Below, in pieces: positions 47,301 to 60,100 of a stretch of 64,000 nt of DNA (position 1 is its first letter; every line of letters starts with the position of its first letter). Below the pieces are notes generated by a model. The model saw nothing but the letters and a program-made list of their open reading frames with translations, ran no database searches and was not told where the DNA came from. The stretch covers positions 1 to 64,000 of the forward strand of contig JACCHR010000052.1 in the NCBI GenBank assembly GCA_013433145.1, written 5' to 3'. The translations under genes were made by a program, and so were the position numbers. This stretch comes from Ascaris suum (lineage: Eukaryota > Nematoda > Chromadorea > Rhabditida > Ascarididae).

Positions 47301-48582
47301 CTAAGCCTAAGCCTAAGCCTAAGCCTAAGCCTAAGCCTAAGCCTAAGCCTAAGCCTAAGCCTAAGCCTAAGCCTAAGCCTAAGCCTAAGCCTAAGCCTAA
47401 GCCTAAGCCTAAGCCTAAGCCTAAGCCTAAGCCTAAGCCTAAGCCTAAGCCTAAGCCTAAGCCTAAGCCTAAGCCTAAGCCTAAGCCTAAGCCTAAGCCT
47501 AAGCCTAAGCCTAAGCCTAAGCCTAAGCCTAAGCCTAAGCCTAAGCCTAAGCCTAAGCCTAAGCCTAAGCCTAAGCCTAAGCCTAAGCCTAAGCCTAAGC
47601 CTAAGCCTAAGCCTAAGCCTAAGCCTAAGCCTAAGCCTAAGCCTAAGCCTAAGCCTAAGCCTAAGCCTAAGCCTAAGCCTAAGCCTAAGCCTAAGCCTAA
47701 GCCTAAGCCTAAGCCTAAGCCTAAGCCTAAGCCTAAGCCTAAGCCTAAGCCTAAGCCTAAGCCTAAGCCTAAGCCTAAGCCTAAGCCTAAGCCTAAGCCT
47801 AAGCCTAAGCCTAAGCCTAAGCCTAAGCCTAAGCCTAAGCCTAAGCCTAAGCCTAAGCCTAAGCCTAAGCCTAAGCCTAAGCCTAAGCCTAAGCCTAAGC
47901 CTAAGCCTAAGCCTAAGCCTAAGCCTAAGCCTAAGCCTAAGCCTAAGCCTAAGCCTAAGCCTAAGCCTAAGCCTAAGCCTAAGCCTAAGCCTAAGCCTAA
48001 GCCTAAGCCTAAGCCTAAGCCTAAGCCTAAGCCTAAGCCTAAGCCTAAGCCTAAGCCTAAGCCTAAGCCTAAGCCTAAGCCTAAGCCTAAGCCTAAGCCT
48101 AAGCCTAAGCCTAAGCCTAAGCCTAAGCCTAAGCCTAAGCCTAAGCCTAAGCCTAAGCCTAAGCCTAAGCCTAAGCCTAAGCCTAAGCCTAAGCCTAAGC
48201 CTAAGCCTAAGCCTAAGCCTAAGCCTAAGCCTAAGCCTAAGCCTAAGCCTAAGCCTAAGCCTAAGCCTAAGCCTAAGCCTAAGCCTAAGCCTAAGCCTAA
48301 GCCTAAGCCTAAGCCTAAGCCTAAGCCTAAGCCTAAGCCTAAGCCTAAGCCTAAGCCTAAGCCTAAGCCTAAGCCTAAGCCTAAGCCTAAGCCTAAGCCT
48401 AAGCCTAAGCCTAAGCCTAAGCCTAAGCCTAAGCCTAAGCCTAAGCCTAAGCCTAAGCCTAAGCCTAAGCCTAAGCCTAAGCCTAAGCCTAAGCCTAAGC
48501 CTAAGCCTAAGCCTAAGCCTAAGCCTAAGCCTAAGCCTAAGCCTAAGCCTAAGCCTAAGCCTAAGCCTAAGCCTAAGCCTAA
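41327..48582 (-). repeat. Longest perfect tract: 7,256 bases, about 1,209 units
   Basis: No deviation from the hexamer is visible between the CCT loss at 41,326/41,327 and the extra A at 48,581-48,583. The register stays constant from line to line through the tract, which rules out any net indel. Perfection over about 1,200 units implies recent synthesis by telomerase or recombination, strong homogenisation, or a consensus smoothed by polishing. Confidence 0.93.
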
Positions 48583-51500
48583 AGCCTAAGCCTAAGCCTA
48601 AGCCTAAGCCTAAGCCTAAGCCTAAGCCTAAGCCTAAGCCTAAGCCTAAGCCTAAGCCTAAGCCTAAGCCTAAGCCTAAGCCTAAGCCTAAGCCTAAGCC
48701 TAAGCCTAAGCCTAAGCCTAAGCCTAAGCCTAAGCCTAAGCCTAAGCCTAAGCCTAAGCCTAAGCCTAAGCCTAAGCCTAAGCCTAAGCCTAAGCCTAAG
48801 CCTAAGCCTAAGCCTAAGCCTAAGCCTAAGCCTAAGCCTAAGCCTAAGCCTAAGCCTAAGCCTAAGCCTAAGCCTAAGCCTAAGCCTAAGCCTAAGCCTA
48901 AGCCTAAGCCTAAGCCTAAGCCTAAGCCTAAGCCTAAGCCTAAGCCTAAGCCTAAGCCTAAGCCTAAGCCTAAGCCTAAGCCTAAGCCTAAGCCTAAGCC
49001 TAAGCCTAAGCCTAAGCCTAAGCCTAAGCCTAAGCCTAAGCCTAAGCCTAAGCCTAAGCCTAAGCTAAGCCTAAGCCTAAGCCTAAGCCTAAGCCTAAGC
49101 CTAAGCCTAAGCCTAAGCCTAAGCCTAAGCCTAAGCCTAAGCCTAAGCCTAAGCCTAAGCCTAAGCCTAAGCCTAAGCCTAAGCCTAAGCCTAAGCCTAA
49201 GCCTAAGCCTAAGCCTAAGCCTAAGCCTAAGCCTAAGCCTAAGCCTAAGCCTAAGCCTAAGCCTAAGCCTAAGCCTAAGCCTAAGCCTAAGCCTAAGCCT
49301 AAGCCTAAGCCTAAGCCTAAGCCTAAGCCTAAGCCTAAGCCTAAGCCTAAGCCTAAGCCTAAGCCTAAGCCTAAGCCTAAGCCTAAGCCTAAGCCTAAGC
49401 CTAAGCCTAAGCCTAAGCCTAAGCCTAAGCCTAAGCCTAAGCCTAAGCCTAAGCCTAAGCCTAAGCCTAAGCCTAAGCCTAAGCCTAAGCCTAAGCCTAA
49501 GCCTAAGCCTAAGCCTAAGCCTAAGCCTAAGCCTAAGCCTAAGCCTAAGCCTAAGCCTAAGCCTAAGCCTAAGCCTAAGCCTAAGCCTAAGCCTAAGCCT
49601 AAGCCTAAGCCTAAGCCTAAGCCTAAGCCTAAGCCTAAGCCTAAGCCTAAGCCTAAGCCTAAGCCTAAGCCTAAGCCTAAGCCTAAGCCTAAGCCTAAGC
49701 CTAAGCCTAAGCCTAAGCCTAAGCCTAAGCCTAAGCCTAAGCCTAAGCCTAAGCCTAAGCCTAAGCCTAAGCCTAAGCCTAAGCCTAAGCCTAAGCCTAA
49801 GCCTAAGCCTAAGCCTAAGCCTAAGCCTAAGCCTAAGCCTAAGCCTAAGCCTAAGCCTAAGCCTAAGCCTAAGCCTAAGCCTAAGCCTAAGCCTAAGCCT
49901 AAGCCTAAGCCTAAGCCTAAGCCTAAGCCTAAGCCTAAGCCTAAGCCTAAGCCTAAGCCTAAGCCTAAGCCTAAGCCTAAGCCTAAGCCTAAGCCTAAGC
50001 CTAAGCCTAAGCCTAAGCCTAAGCCTAAGCCTAAGCCTAAGCCTAAGCCTAAGCCTAAGCCTAAGCCTAAGCCTAAGCCTAAGCCTAAGCCTAAGCCTAA
50101 GCCTAAGCCTAAGCCTAAGCCTAAGCCTAAGCCTAAGCCTAAGCCTAAGCCTAAGCCTAAGCCTAAGCCTAAGCCTAAGCCTAAGCCTAAGCCTAAGCCT
50201 AAGCCTAAGCCTAAGCCTAAGCCTAAGCCTAAGCCTAAGCCTAAGCCTAAGCCTAAGCCTAAGCCTAAGCCTAAGCCTAAGCCTAAGCCTAAGCCTAAGC
50301 CTAAGCCTAAGCCTAAGCCTAAGCCTAAGCCTAAGCCTAAGCCTAAGCCTAAGCCTAAGCCTAAGCCTAAGCCTAAGCCTAAGCCTAAGCCTAAGCCTAA
50401 GCCTAAGCCTAAGCCTAAGCCTAAGCCTAAGCCTAAGCCTAAGCCTAAGCCTAAGCCTAAGCCTAAGCCTAAGCCTAAGCCTAAGCCTAAGCCTAAGCCT
50501 AAGCCTAAGCCTAAGCCTAAGCCTAAGCCTAAGCCTAAGCCTAAGCCTAAGCCTAAGCCTAAGCCTAAGCCTAAGCCTAAGCCTAAGCCTAAGCCTAAGC
50601 CTAAGCCTAAGCCTAAGCCTAAGCCTAAGCCTAAGCCTAAGCCTAAGCCTAAGCCTAAGCCTAAGCCTAAGCCTAAGCCTAAGCCTAAGCCTAAGCCTAA
50701 GCCTAAGCCTAAGCCTAAGCCTAAGCCTAAGCCTAAGCCTAAGCCTAAGCCTAAGCCTAAGCCTAAGCCTAAGCCTAAGCCTAAGCCTAAGCCTAAGCCT
50801 AAGCCTAAGCCTAAGCCTAAGCCTAAGCCTAAGCCTAAGCCTAAGCCTAAGCCTAAGCCTAAGCCTAAGCCTAAGCCTAAGCCTAAGCCTAAGCCTAAGC
50901 CTAAGCCTAAGCCTAAGCCTAAGCCTAAGCCTAAGCCTAAGCCTAAGCCTAAGCCTAAGCCTAAGCCTAAGCCTAAGCCTAAGCCTAAGCCTAAGCCTAA
51001 GCCTAAGCCTAAGCCTAAGCCTAAGCCTAAGCCTAAGCCTAAGCCTAAGCCTAAGCCTAAGCCTAAGCCTAAGCCTAAGCCTAAGCCTAAGCCTAAGCCT
51101 AAGCCTAAGCCTAAGCCTAAGCCTAAGCCTAAGCCTAAGCCTAAGCCTAAGCCTAAGCCTAAGCCTAAGCCTAAGCCTAAGCCTAAGCCTAAGCCTAAGC
51201 CTAAGCCTAAGCCTAAGCCTAAGCCTAAGCCTAAGCCTAAGCCTAATAAGCCTAAGCCTAAGCCTAAGCCTAAGCCTAAGCCTAAGCCTAAGCCTAAGCC
51301 TAAGCCTAAGCCTAAGCCTAAGCCTAAGCCTAAGCCTAAGCCTAAGCCTAAGCCTAAGCCTAAGCCTAAGCCTAAGCCTAAGCCTAAGCCTAAGCCTAAG
51401 CCTAAGCCTAAGCCTAAGCCTAAGCCTAAGCCTAAGCCTAAGCCTAAGCCTAAGCCTAAGCCTAAGCCTAAGCCTAAGCCTAAGCCTAAGCCTAAGCCTA

Positions 51501-53173
51501 AGCCTAAGCCTAAGCCTAAGCCTAAGCCTAAGCCTAAGCCTAAGCCTAAGCCTAAGCCTAAGCCTAAGCCTAAGCCTAAGCCTAAGCCTAAGCCTAAGCC
51601 TAAGCCTAAGCCTAAGCCTAAGCCTAAGCCTAAGCCTAAGCCTAAGCCTAAGCCTAAGCCTAAGCCTAAGCCTAAGCCTAAGCCTAAGCCTAAGCCTAAG
51701 CCTAAGCCTAAGCCTAAGCCTAAGCCTAAGCCTAAGCCTAAGCCTAAGCCTAAGCCTAAGCCTAAGCCTAAGCCTAAGCCTAAGCCTAAGCCTAAGCCTA
51801 AGCCTAAGCCTAAGCCTAAGCCTAAGCCTAAGCCTAAGCCTAAGCCTAAGCCTAAGCCTAAGCCTAAGCCTAAGCCTAAGCCTAAGCCTAAGCCTAAGCC
51901 TAAGCCTAAGCCTAAGCCTAAGCCTAAGCCTAAGCCTAAGCCTAAGCCTAAGCCTAAGCCTAAGCCTAAGCCTAAGCCTAAGCCTAAGCCTAAGCCTAAG
52001 CCTAAGCCTAAGCCTAAGCCTAAGCCTAAGCCTAAGCCTAAGCCTAAGCCTAAGCCTAAGCCTAAGCCTAAGCCTAAGCCTAAGCCTAAGCCTAAGCCTA
52101 AGCCTAAGCCTAAGCCTAAGCCTAAGCCTAAGCCTAAGCCTAAGCCTAAGCCTAAGCCTAAGCCTAAGCCTAAGCCTAAGCCTAAGCCTAAGCCTAAGCC
52201 TAAGCCTAAGCCTAAGCCTAAGCCTAAGCCTAAGCCTAAGCCTAAGCCTAAGCCTAAGCCTAAGCCTAAGCCTAAGCCTAAGCCTAAGCCTAAGCCTAAG
52301 CCTAAGCCTAAGCCTAAGCCTAAGCCTAAGCCTAAGCCTAAGCCTAAGCCTAAGCCTAAGCCTAAGCCTAAGCCTAAGCCTAAGCCTAAGCCTAAGCCTA
52401 AGCCTAAGCCTAAGCCTAAGCCTAAGCCTAAGCCTAAGCCTAAGCCTAAGCCTAAGCCTAAGCCTAAGCCTAAGCCTAAGCCTAAGCCTAAGCCTAAGCC
52501 TAAGCCTAAGCCTAAGCCTAAGCCTAAGCCTAAGCCTAAGCCTAAGCCTAAGCCTAAGCCTAAGCCTAAGCCTAAGCCTAAGCCTAAGCCTAAGCCTAAG
52601 CCTAAGCCTAAGCCTAAGCCTAAGCCTAAGCCTAAGCCTAAGCCTAAGCCTAAGCCTAAGCCTAAGCCTAAGCCTAAGCCTAAGCCTAAGCCTAAGCCTA
52701 AGCCTAAGCCTAAGCCTAAGCCTAAGCCTAAGCCTAAGCCTAAGCCTAAGCCTAAGCCTAAGCCTAAGCCTAAGCCTAAGCCTAAGCCTAAGCCTAAGCC
52801 TAAGCCTAAGCCTAAGCCTAAGCCTAAGCCTAAGCCTAAGCCTAAGCCTAAGCCTAAGCCTAAGCCTAAGCCTAAGCCTAAGCCTAAGCCTAAGCCTAAG
52901 CCTAAGCCTAAGCCTAAGCCTAAGCCTAAGCCTAAGCCTAAGCCTAAGCCTAAGCCTAAGCCTAAGCCTAAGCCTAAGCCTAAGCCTAAGCCTAAGCCTA
53001 AGCCTAAGCCTAAGCCTAAGCCTAAGCCTAAGCCTAAGCCTAAGCCTAAGCCTAAGCCTAAGCCTAAGCCTAAGCCTAATAAGCCTAAGCCTAAGCCTAA
53101 GCCTAAGCCTAAGCCTAAGCCTAAGCCTAAGCCTAAGCCTAAGCCTAAGCCTAAGCCTAAGCCTAAGCCTAAG

Positions 53174-56100
53174 AAGCCTAAGCCTAAGCCTAAGCCTAAG
53201 CCTAAGCCTAAGCCTAAGCCTAAGCCTAAGCCTAAGCCTAAGCCTAAGCCTAAGCCTAAGCCTAAGCCTAAGCCTAAGCCTAAGCCTAAGCCTAAGCCTA
53301 AGCCTAAGCCTAAGCCTAAGCCTAAGCCTAAGCCTAAGCCTAAGCCTAAGCCTAAGCCTAAGCCTAAGCCTAAGCCTAAGCCTAAGCCTAAGCCTAAGCC
53401 TAAGCCTAAGCCTAAGCCTAAGCCTAAGCCTAAGCCTAAGCCTAAGCCTAAGCCTAAGCCTAAGCCTAAGCCTAAGCCTAAGCCTAAGCCTAAGCCTAAG
53501 CCTAAGCCTAAGCCTAAGCCTAAGCCTAAGCCTAAGCCTAAGCCTAAGCCTAAGCCTAAGCCTAAGCCTAAGCCTAAGCCTAAGCCTAAGCCTAAGCCTA
53601 AGCCTAAGCCTAAGCCTAAGCCTAAGCCTAAGCCTAAGCCTAAGCCTAAGCCTAAGCCTAAGCCTAAGCCTAAGCCTAAGCCTAAGCCTAAGCCTAAGCC
53701 TAAGCCTAAGCCTAAGCCTAAGCCTAAGCCTAAGCCTAAGCCTAAGCCTAAGCCTAAGCCTAAGCCTAAGCCTAAGCCTAAGCCTAAGCCTAAGCCTAAG
53801 CCTAAGCCTAAGCCTAAGCCTAAGCCTAAGCCTAAGCCTAAGCCTAAGCCTAAGCCTAAGCCTAAGCCTAAGCCTAAGCCTAAGCCTAAGCCTAAGCCTA
53901 AGCCTAAGCCTAAGCCTAAGCCTAAGCCTAAGCCTAAGCCTAAGCCTAAGCCTAAGCCTAAGCCTAAGCCTAAGCCTAAGCCTAAGCCTAAGCCTAAGCC
54001 TAAGCCTAAGCCTAAGCCTAAGCCTAAGCCTAAGCCTAAGCCTAAGCCTAAGCCTAAGCCTAAGCCTAAGCCTAAGCCTAAGCCTAAGCCTAAGCCTAAG
54101 CCTAAGCCTAAGCCTAAGCCTAAGCCTAAGCCTAAGCCTAAGCCTAAGCCTAAGCCTAAGCCTAAGCCTAAGCCTAAGCCTAAGCCTAAGCCTAAGCCTA
54201 AGCCTAAGCCTAAGCCTAAGCCTAAGCCTAAGCCTAAGCCTAAGCCTAAGCCTAAGCCTAAGCCTAAGCCTAAGCCTAAGCCTAAGCCTAAGCCTAAGCC
54301 TAAGCCTAAGCCTAAGCCTAAGCCTAAGCCTAAGCCTAAGCCTAAGCCTAAGCCTAAGCCTAAGCCTAAGCCTAAGCCTAAGCCTAAGCCTAAGCCTAAG
54401 CCTAAGCCTAAGCCTAAGCCTAAGCCTAAGCCTAAGCCTAAGCCTAAGCCTAAGCCTAAGCCTAAGCCTAAGCCTAAGCCTAAGCCTAAGCCTAAGCCTA
54501 AGCCTAAGCCTAAGCCTAAGCCTAAGCCTAAGCCTAAGCCTAAGCCTAAGCCTAAGCCTAAGCCTAAGCCTAAGCCTAAGCCTAAGCCTAAGCCTAAGCC
54601 TAAGCCTAAGCCTAAGCCTAAGCCTAAGCCTAAGCCTAAGCCTAAGCCTAAGCCTAAGCCTAAGCCTAAGCCTAAGCCTAAGCCTAAGCCTAAGCCTAAG
54701 CCTAAGCCTAAGCCTAAGCCTAAGCCTAAGCCTAAGCCTAAGCCTAAGCCTAAGCCTAAGCCTAAGCCTAAGCCTAAGCCTAAGCCTAAGCCTAAGCCTA
54801 AGCCTAAGCCTAAGCCTAAGCCTAAGCCTAAGCCTAAGCCTAAGCCTAAGCCTAAGCCTAAGCCTAAGCCTAAGCCTAAGCCTAAGCCTAAGCCTAAGCC
54901 TAAGCCTAAGCCTAAGCCTAAGCCTAAGCCTAAGCCTAAGCCTAAGCCTAAGCCTAAGCCTAAGCCTAAGCCTAAGCCTAAGCCTAAGCCTAAGCCTAAG
55001 CCTAAGCCTAAGCCTAAGCCTAAGCCTAAGCCTAAGCCTAAGCCTAAGCCTAAGCCTAAGCCTAAGCCTAAGCCTAAGCCTAAGCCTAAGCCTAAGCCTA
55101 AGCCTAAGCCTAAGCCTAAGCCTAAGCCTAAGCCTAAGCCTAAGCCTAAGCCTAAGCCTAAGCCTAAGCCTAAGCCTAAGCCTAAGCCTAAGCCTAAGCC
55201 TAAGCCTAAGCCTAAGCCTAAGCCTAAGCCTAAGCCTAAGCCTAAGCCTAAGCCTAAGCCTAAGCCTAAGCCTAAGCCTAAGCCTAAGCCTAAGCCTAAG
55301 CCTAAGCCTAAGCCTAAGCCTAAGCCTAAGCCTAAGCCTAAGCCTAAGCCTAAGCCTAAGCCTAAGCCTAAGCCTAAGCCTAAGCCTAAGCCTAAGCCTA
55401 AGCCTAAGCCTAAGCCTAAGCCTAAGCCTAAGCCTAAGCCTAAGCCTAAGCCTAAGCCTAAGCCTAAGCCTAAGCCTAAGCCTAAGCCTAAGCCTAAGCC
55501 TAAGCCTAAGCCTAAGCCTAAGCCTAAGCCTAAGCCTAAGCCTAAGCCTAAGCCTAAGCCTAAGCCTAAGCCTAAGCCTAAGCCTAAGCCTAAGCCTAAG
55601 CCTAAGCCTAAGCCTAAGCCTAAGCCTAAGCCTAAGCCTAAGCCTAAGCCTAAGCCTAAGCCTAAGCCTAAGCCTAAGCCTAAGCCTAAGCCTAAGCCTA
55701 AGCCTAAGCCTAAGCCTAAGCCTAAGCCTAAGCCTAAGCCTAAGCCTAAGCCTAAGCCTAAGCCTAAGCCTAAGCCTAAGCCTAAGCCTAAGCCTAAGCC
55801 TAAGCCTAAGCCTAAGCCTAAGCCTAAGCCTAAGCCTAAGCCTAAGCCTAAGCCTAAGCCTAAGCCTAAGCCTAAGCCTAAGCCTAAGCCTAAGCCTAAG
55901 CCTAAGCCTAAGCCTAAGCCTAAGCCTAAGCCTAAGCCTAAGCCTAAGCCTAAGCCTAAGCCTAAGCCTAAGCCTAAGCCTAAGCCTAAGCCTAAGCCTA
56001 AGCCTAAGCCTAAGCCTAAGCCTAAGCCTAAGCCTAAGCCTAAGCCTAAGCCTAAGCCTAAGCCTAAGCCTAAGCCTAAGCCTAAGCCTAAGCCTAAGCC

Positions 56101-57111
56101 TAAGCCTAAGCCTAAGCCTAAGCCTAAGCCTAAGCCTAAGCCTAAGCCTAAGCCTAAGCCTAAGCCTAAGCCTAAGCCTAAGCCTAAGCCTAAGCCTAAG
56201 CCTAAGCCTAAGCCTAAGCCTAAGCCTAAGCCTAAGCCTAAGCCTAAGCCTAAGCCTAAGCCTAAGCCTAAGCCTAAGCCTAAGCCTAAGCCTAAGCCTA
56301 AGCCTAAGCCTAAGCCTAAGCCTAAGCCTAAGCCTAAGCCTAAGCCTAAGCCTAAGCCTAAGCCTAAGCCTAAGCCTAAGCCTAAGCCTAAGCCTAAGCC
56401 TAAGCCTAAGCCTAAGCCTAAGCCTAAGCCTAAGCCTAAGCCTAAGCCTAAGCCTAAGCCTAAGCCTAAGCCTAAGCCTAAGCCTAAGCCTAAGCCTAAG
56501 CCTAAGCCTAAGCCTAAGCCTAAGCCTAAGCCTAAGCCTAAGCCTAAGCCTAAGCCTAAGCCTAAGCCTAAGCCTAAGCCTAAGCCTAAGCCTAAGCCTA
56601 AGCCTAAGCCTAAGCCTAAGCCTAAGCCTAAGCCTAAGCCTAAGCCTAAGCCTAAGCCTAAGCCTAAGCCTAAGCCTAAGCCTAAGCCTAAGCCTAAGCC
56701 TAAGCCTAAGCCTAAGCCTAAGCCTAAGCCTAAGCCTAAGCCTAAGCCTAAGCCTAAGCCTAAGCCTAAGCCTAAGCCTAAGCCTAAGCCTAAGCCTAAG
56801 CCTAAGCCTAAGCCTAAGCCTAAGCCTAAGCCTAAGCCTAAGCCTAAGCCTAAGCCTAAGCCTAAGCCTAAGCCTAAGCCTAAGCCTAAGCCTAAGCCTA
56901 AGCCTAAGCCTAAGCCTAAGCCTAAGCCTAAGCCTAAGCCTAAGCCTAAGCCTAAGCCTAAGCCTAAGCCTAAGCCTAAGCCTAAGCCTAAGCCTAAGCC
57001 TAAGCCTAAGCCTAAGCCTAAGCCTAAGCCTAAGCCTAAGCCTAAGCCTAAGCCTAAGCCTAAGCCTAAGCCTAAGCCTAAGCCTAAGCCTAAGCCTAAG
57101 CCTAAGCCTAA
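53174..57111 (-). repeat. Perfect tract of 3,938 bases
   Basis: Uninterrupted TTAGGC repeats lie between a CCT loss and a GC loss. Only 94 bases separate its left border from the preceding GCC loss at 53,079/53,080, making the closest pair of interruptions in the last 30 kb. Confidence 0.92.
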
Positions 57112-60100
57112 CTAAGCCTAAGCCTAAGCCTAAGCCTAAGCCTAAGCCTAAGCCTAAGCCTAAGCCTAAGCCTAAGCCTAAGCCTAAGCCTAAGCCTAAG
57201 CCTAAGCCTAAGCCTAAGCCTAAGCCTAAGCCTAAGCCTAAGCCTAAGCCTAAGCCTAAGCCTAAGCCTAAGCCTAAGCCTAAGCCTAAGCCTAAGCCTA
57301 AGCCTAAGCCTAAGCCTAAGCCTAAGCCTAAGCCTAAGCCTAAGCCTAAGCCTAAGCCTAAGCCTAAGCCTAAGCCTAAGCCTAAGCCTAAGCCTAAGCC
57401 TAAGCCTAAGCCTAAGCCTAAGCCTAAGCCTAAGCCTAAGCCTAAGCCTAAGCCTAAGCCTAAGCCTAAGCCTAAGCCTAAGCCTAAGCCTAAGCCTAAG
57501 CCTAAGCCTAAGCCTAAGCCTAAGCCTAAGCCTAAGCCTAAGCCTAAGCCTAAGCCTAAGCCTAAGCCTAAGCCTAAGCCTAAGCCTAAGCCTAAGCCTA
57601 AGCCTAAGCCTAAGCCTAAGCCTAAGCCTAAGCCTAAGCCTAAGCCTAAGCCTAAGCCTAAGCCTAAGCCTAAGCCTAAGCCTAAGCCTAAGCCTAAGCC
57701 TAAGCCTAAGCCTAAGCCTAAGCCTAAGCCTAAGCCTAAGCCTAAGCCTAAGCCTAAGCCTAAGCCTAAGCCTAAGCCTAAGCCTAAGCCTAAGCCTAAG
57801 CCTAAGCCTAAGCCTAAGCCTAAGCCTAAGCCTAAGCCTAAGCCTAAGCCTAAGCCTAAGCCTAAGCCTAAGCCTAAGCCTAAGCCTAAGCCTAAGCCTA
57901 AGCCTAAGCCTAAGCCTAAGCCTAAGCCTAAGCCTAAGCCTAAGCCTAAGCCTAAGCCTAAGCCTAAGCCTAAGCCTAAGCCTAAGCCTAAGCCTAAGCC
58001 TAAGCCTAAGCCTAAGCCTAAGCCTAAGCCTAAGCCTAAGCCTAAGCCTAAGCCTAAGCCTAAGCCTAAGCCTAAGCCTAAGCCTAAGCCTAAGCCTAAG
58101 CCTAAGCCTAAGCCTAAGCCTAAGCCTAAGCCTAAGCCTAAGCCTAAGCCTAAGCCTAAGCCTAAGCCTAAGCCTAAGCCTAAGCCTAAGCCTAAGCCTA
58201 AGCCTAAGCCTAAGCCTAAGCCTAAGCCTAAGCCTAAGCCTAAGCCTAAGCCTAAGCCTAAGCCTAAGCCTAAGCCTAAGCCTAAGCCTAAGCCTAAGCC
58301 TAAGCCTAAGCCTAAGCCTAAGCCTAAGCCTAAGCCTAAGCCTAAGCCTAAGCCTAAGCCTAAGCCTAAGCCTAAGCCTAAGCCTAAGCCTAAGCCTAAG
58401 CCTAAGCCTAAGCCTAAGCCTAAGCCTAAGCCTAAGCCTAAGCCTAAGCCTAAGCCTAAGCCTAAGCCTAAGCCTAAGCCTAAGCCTAAGCCTAAGCCTA
58501 AGCCTAAGCCTAAGCCTAAGCCTAAGCCTAAGCCTAAGCCTAAGCCTAAGCCTAAGCCTAAGCCTAAGCCTAAGCCTAAGCCTAAGCCTAAGCCTAAGCC
58601 TAAGCCTAAGCCTAAGCCTAAGCCTAAGCCTAAGCCTAAGCCTAAGCCTAAGCCTAAGCCTAAGCCTAAGCCTAAGCCTAAGCCTAAGCCTAAGCCTAAG
58701 CCTAAGCCTAAGCCTAAGCCTAAGCCTAAGCCTAAGCCTAAGCCTAAGCCTAAGCCTAAGCCTAAGCCTAAGCCTAAGCCTAAGCCTAAGCCTAAGCCTA
58801 AGCCTAAGCCTAAGCCTAAGCCTAAGCCTAAGCCTAAGCCTAAGCCTAAGCCTAAGCCTAAGCCTAAGCCTAAGCCTAAGCCTAAGCCTAAGCCTAAGCC
58901 TAAGCCTAAGCCTAAGCCTAAGCCTAAGCCTAAGCCTAAGCCTAAGCCTAAGCCTAAGCCTAAGCCTAAGCCTAAGCCTAAGCCTAAGCCTAAGCCTAAG
59001 CCTAAGCCTAAGCCTAAGCCTAAGCCTAAGCCTAAGCCTAAGCCTAAGCCTAAGCCTAAGCCTAAGCCTAAGCCTAAGCCTAAGCCTAAGCCTAAGCCTA
59101 AGCCTAAGCCTAAGCCTAAGCCTAAGCCTAAGCCTAAGCCTAAGCCTAAGCCTAAGCCTAAGCCTAAGCCTAAGCCTAAGCCTAAGCCTAAGCCTAAGCC
59201 TAAGCCTAAGCCTAAGCCTAAGCCTAAGCCTAAGCCTAAGCCTAAGCCTAAGCCTAAGCCTAAGCCTAAGCCTAAGCCTAAGCCTAAGCCTAAGCCTAAG
59301 CCTAAGCCTAAGCCTAAGCCTAAGCCTAAGCCTAAGCCTAAGCCTAAGCCTAAGCCTAAGCCTAAGCCTAAGCCTAAGCCTAAGCCTAAGCCTAAGCCTA
59401 AGCCTAAGCCTAAGCCTAAGCCTAAGCCTAAGCCTAAGCCTAAGCCTAAGCCTAAGCCTAAGCCTAAGCCTAAGCCTAAGCCTAAGCCTAAGCCTAAGCC
59501 TAAGCCTAAGCCTAAGCCTAAGCCTAAGCCTAAGCCTAAGCCTAAGCCTAAGCCTAAGCCTAAGCCTAAGCCTAAGCCTAAGCCTAAGCCTAAGCCTAAG
59601 CCTAAGCCTAAGCCTAAGCCTAAGCCTAAGCCTAAGCCTAAGCCTAAGCCTAAGCCTAAGCCTAAGCCTAAGCCTAAGCCTAAGCCTAAGCCTAAGCCTA
59701 AGCCTAAGCCTAAGCCTAAGCCTAAGCCTAAGCCTAAGCCTAAGCCTAAGCCTAAGCCTAAGCCTAAGCCTAAGCCTAAGCCTAAGCCTAAGCCTAAGCC
59801 TAAGCCTAAGCCTAAGCCTAAGCCTAAGCCTAAGCCTAAGCCTAAGCCTAAGCCTAAGCCTAAGCCTAAGCCTAAGCCTAAGCCTAAGCCTAAGCCTAAG
59901 CCTAAGCCTAAGCCTAAGCCTAAGCCTAAGCCTAAGCCTAAGCCTAAGCCTAAGCCTAAGCCTAAGCCTAAGCCTAAGCCTAAGCCTAAGCCTAAGCCTA
60001 AGCCTAAGCCTAAGCCTAAGCCTAAGCCTAAGCCTAAGCCTAAGCCTAAGCCTAAGCCTAAGCCTAAGCCTAAGCCTAAGCCTAAGCCTAAGCCTAAGCC

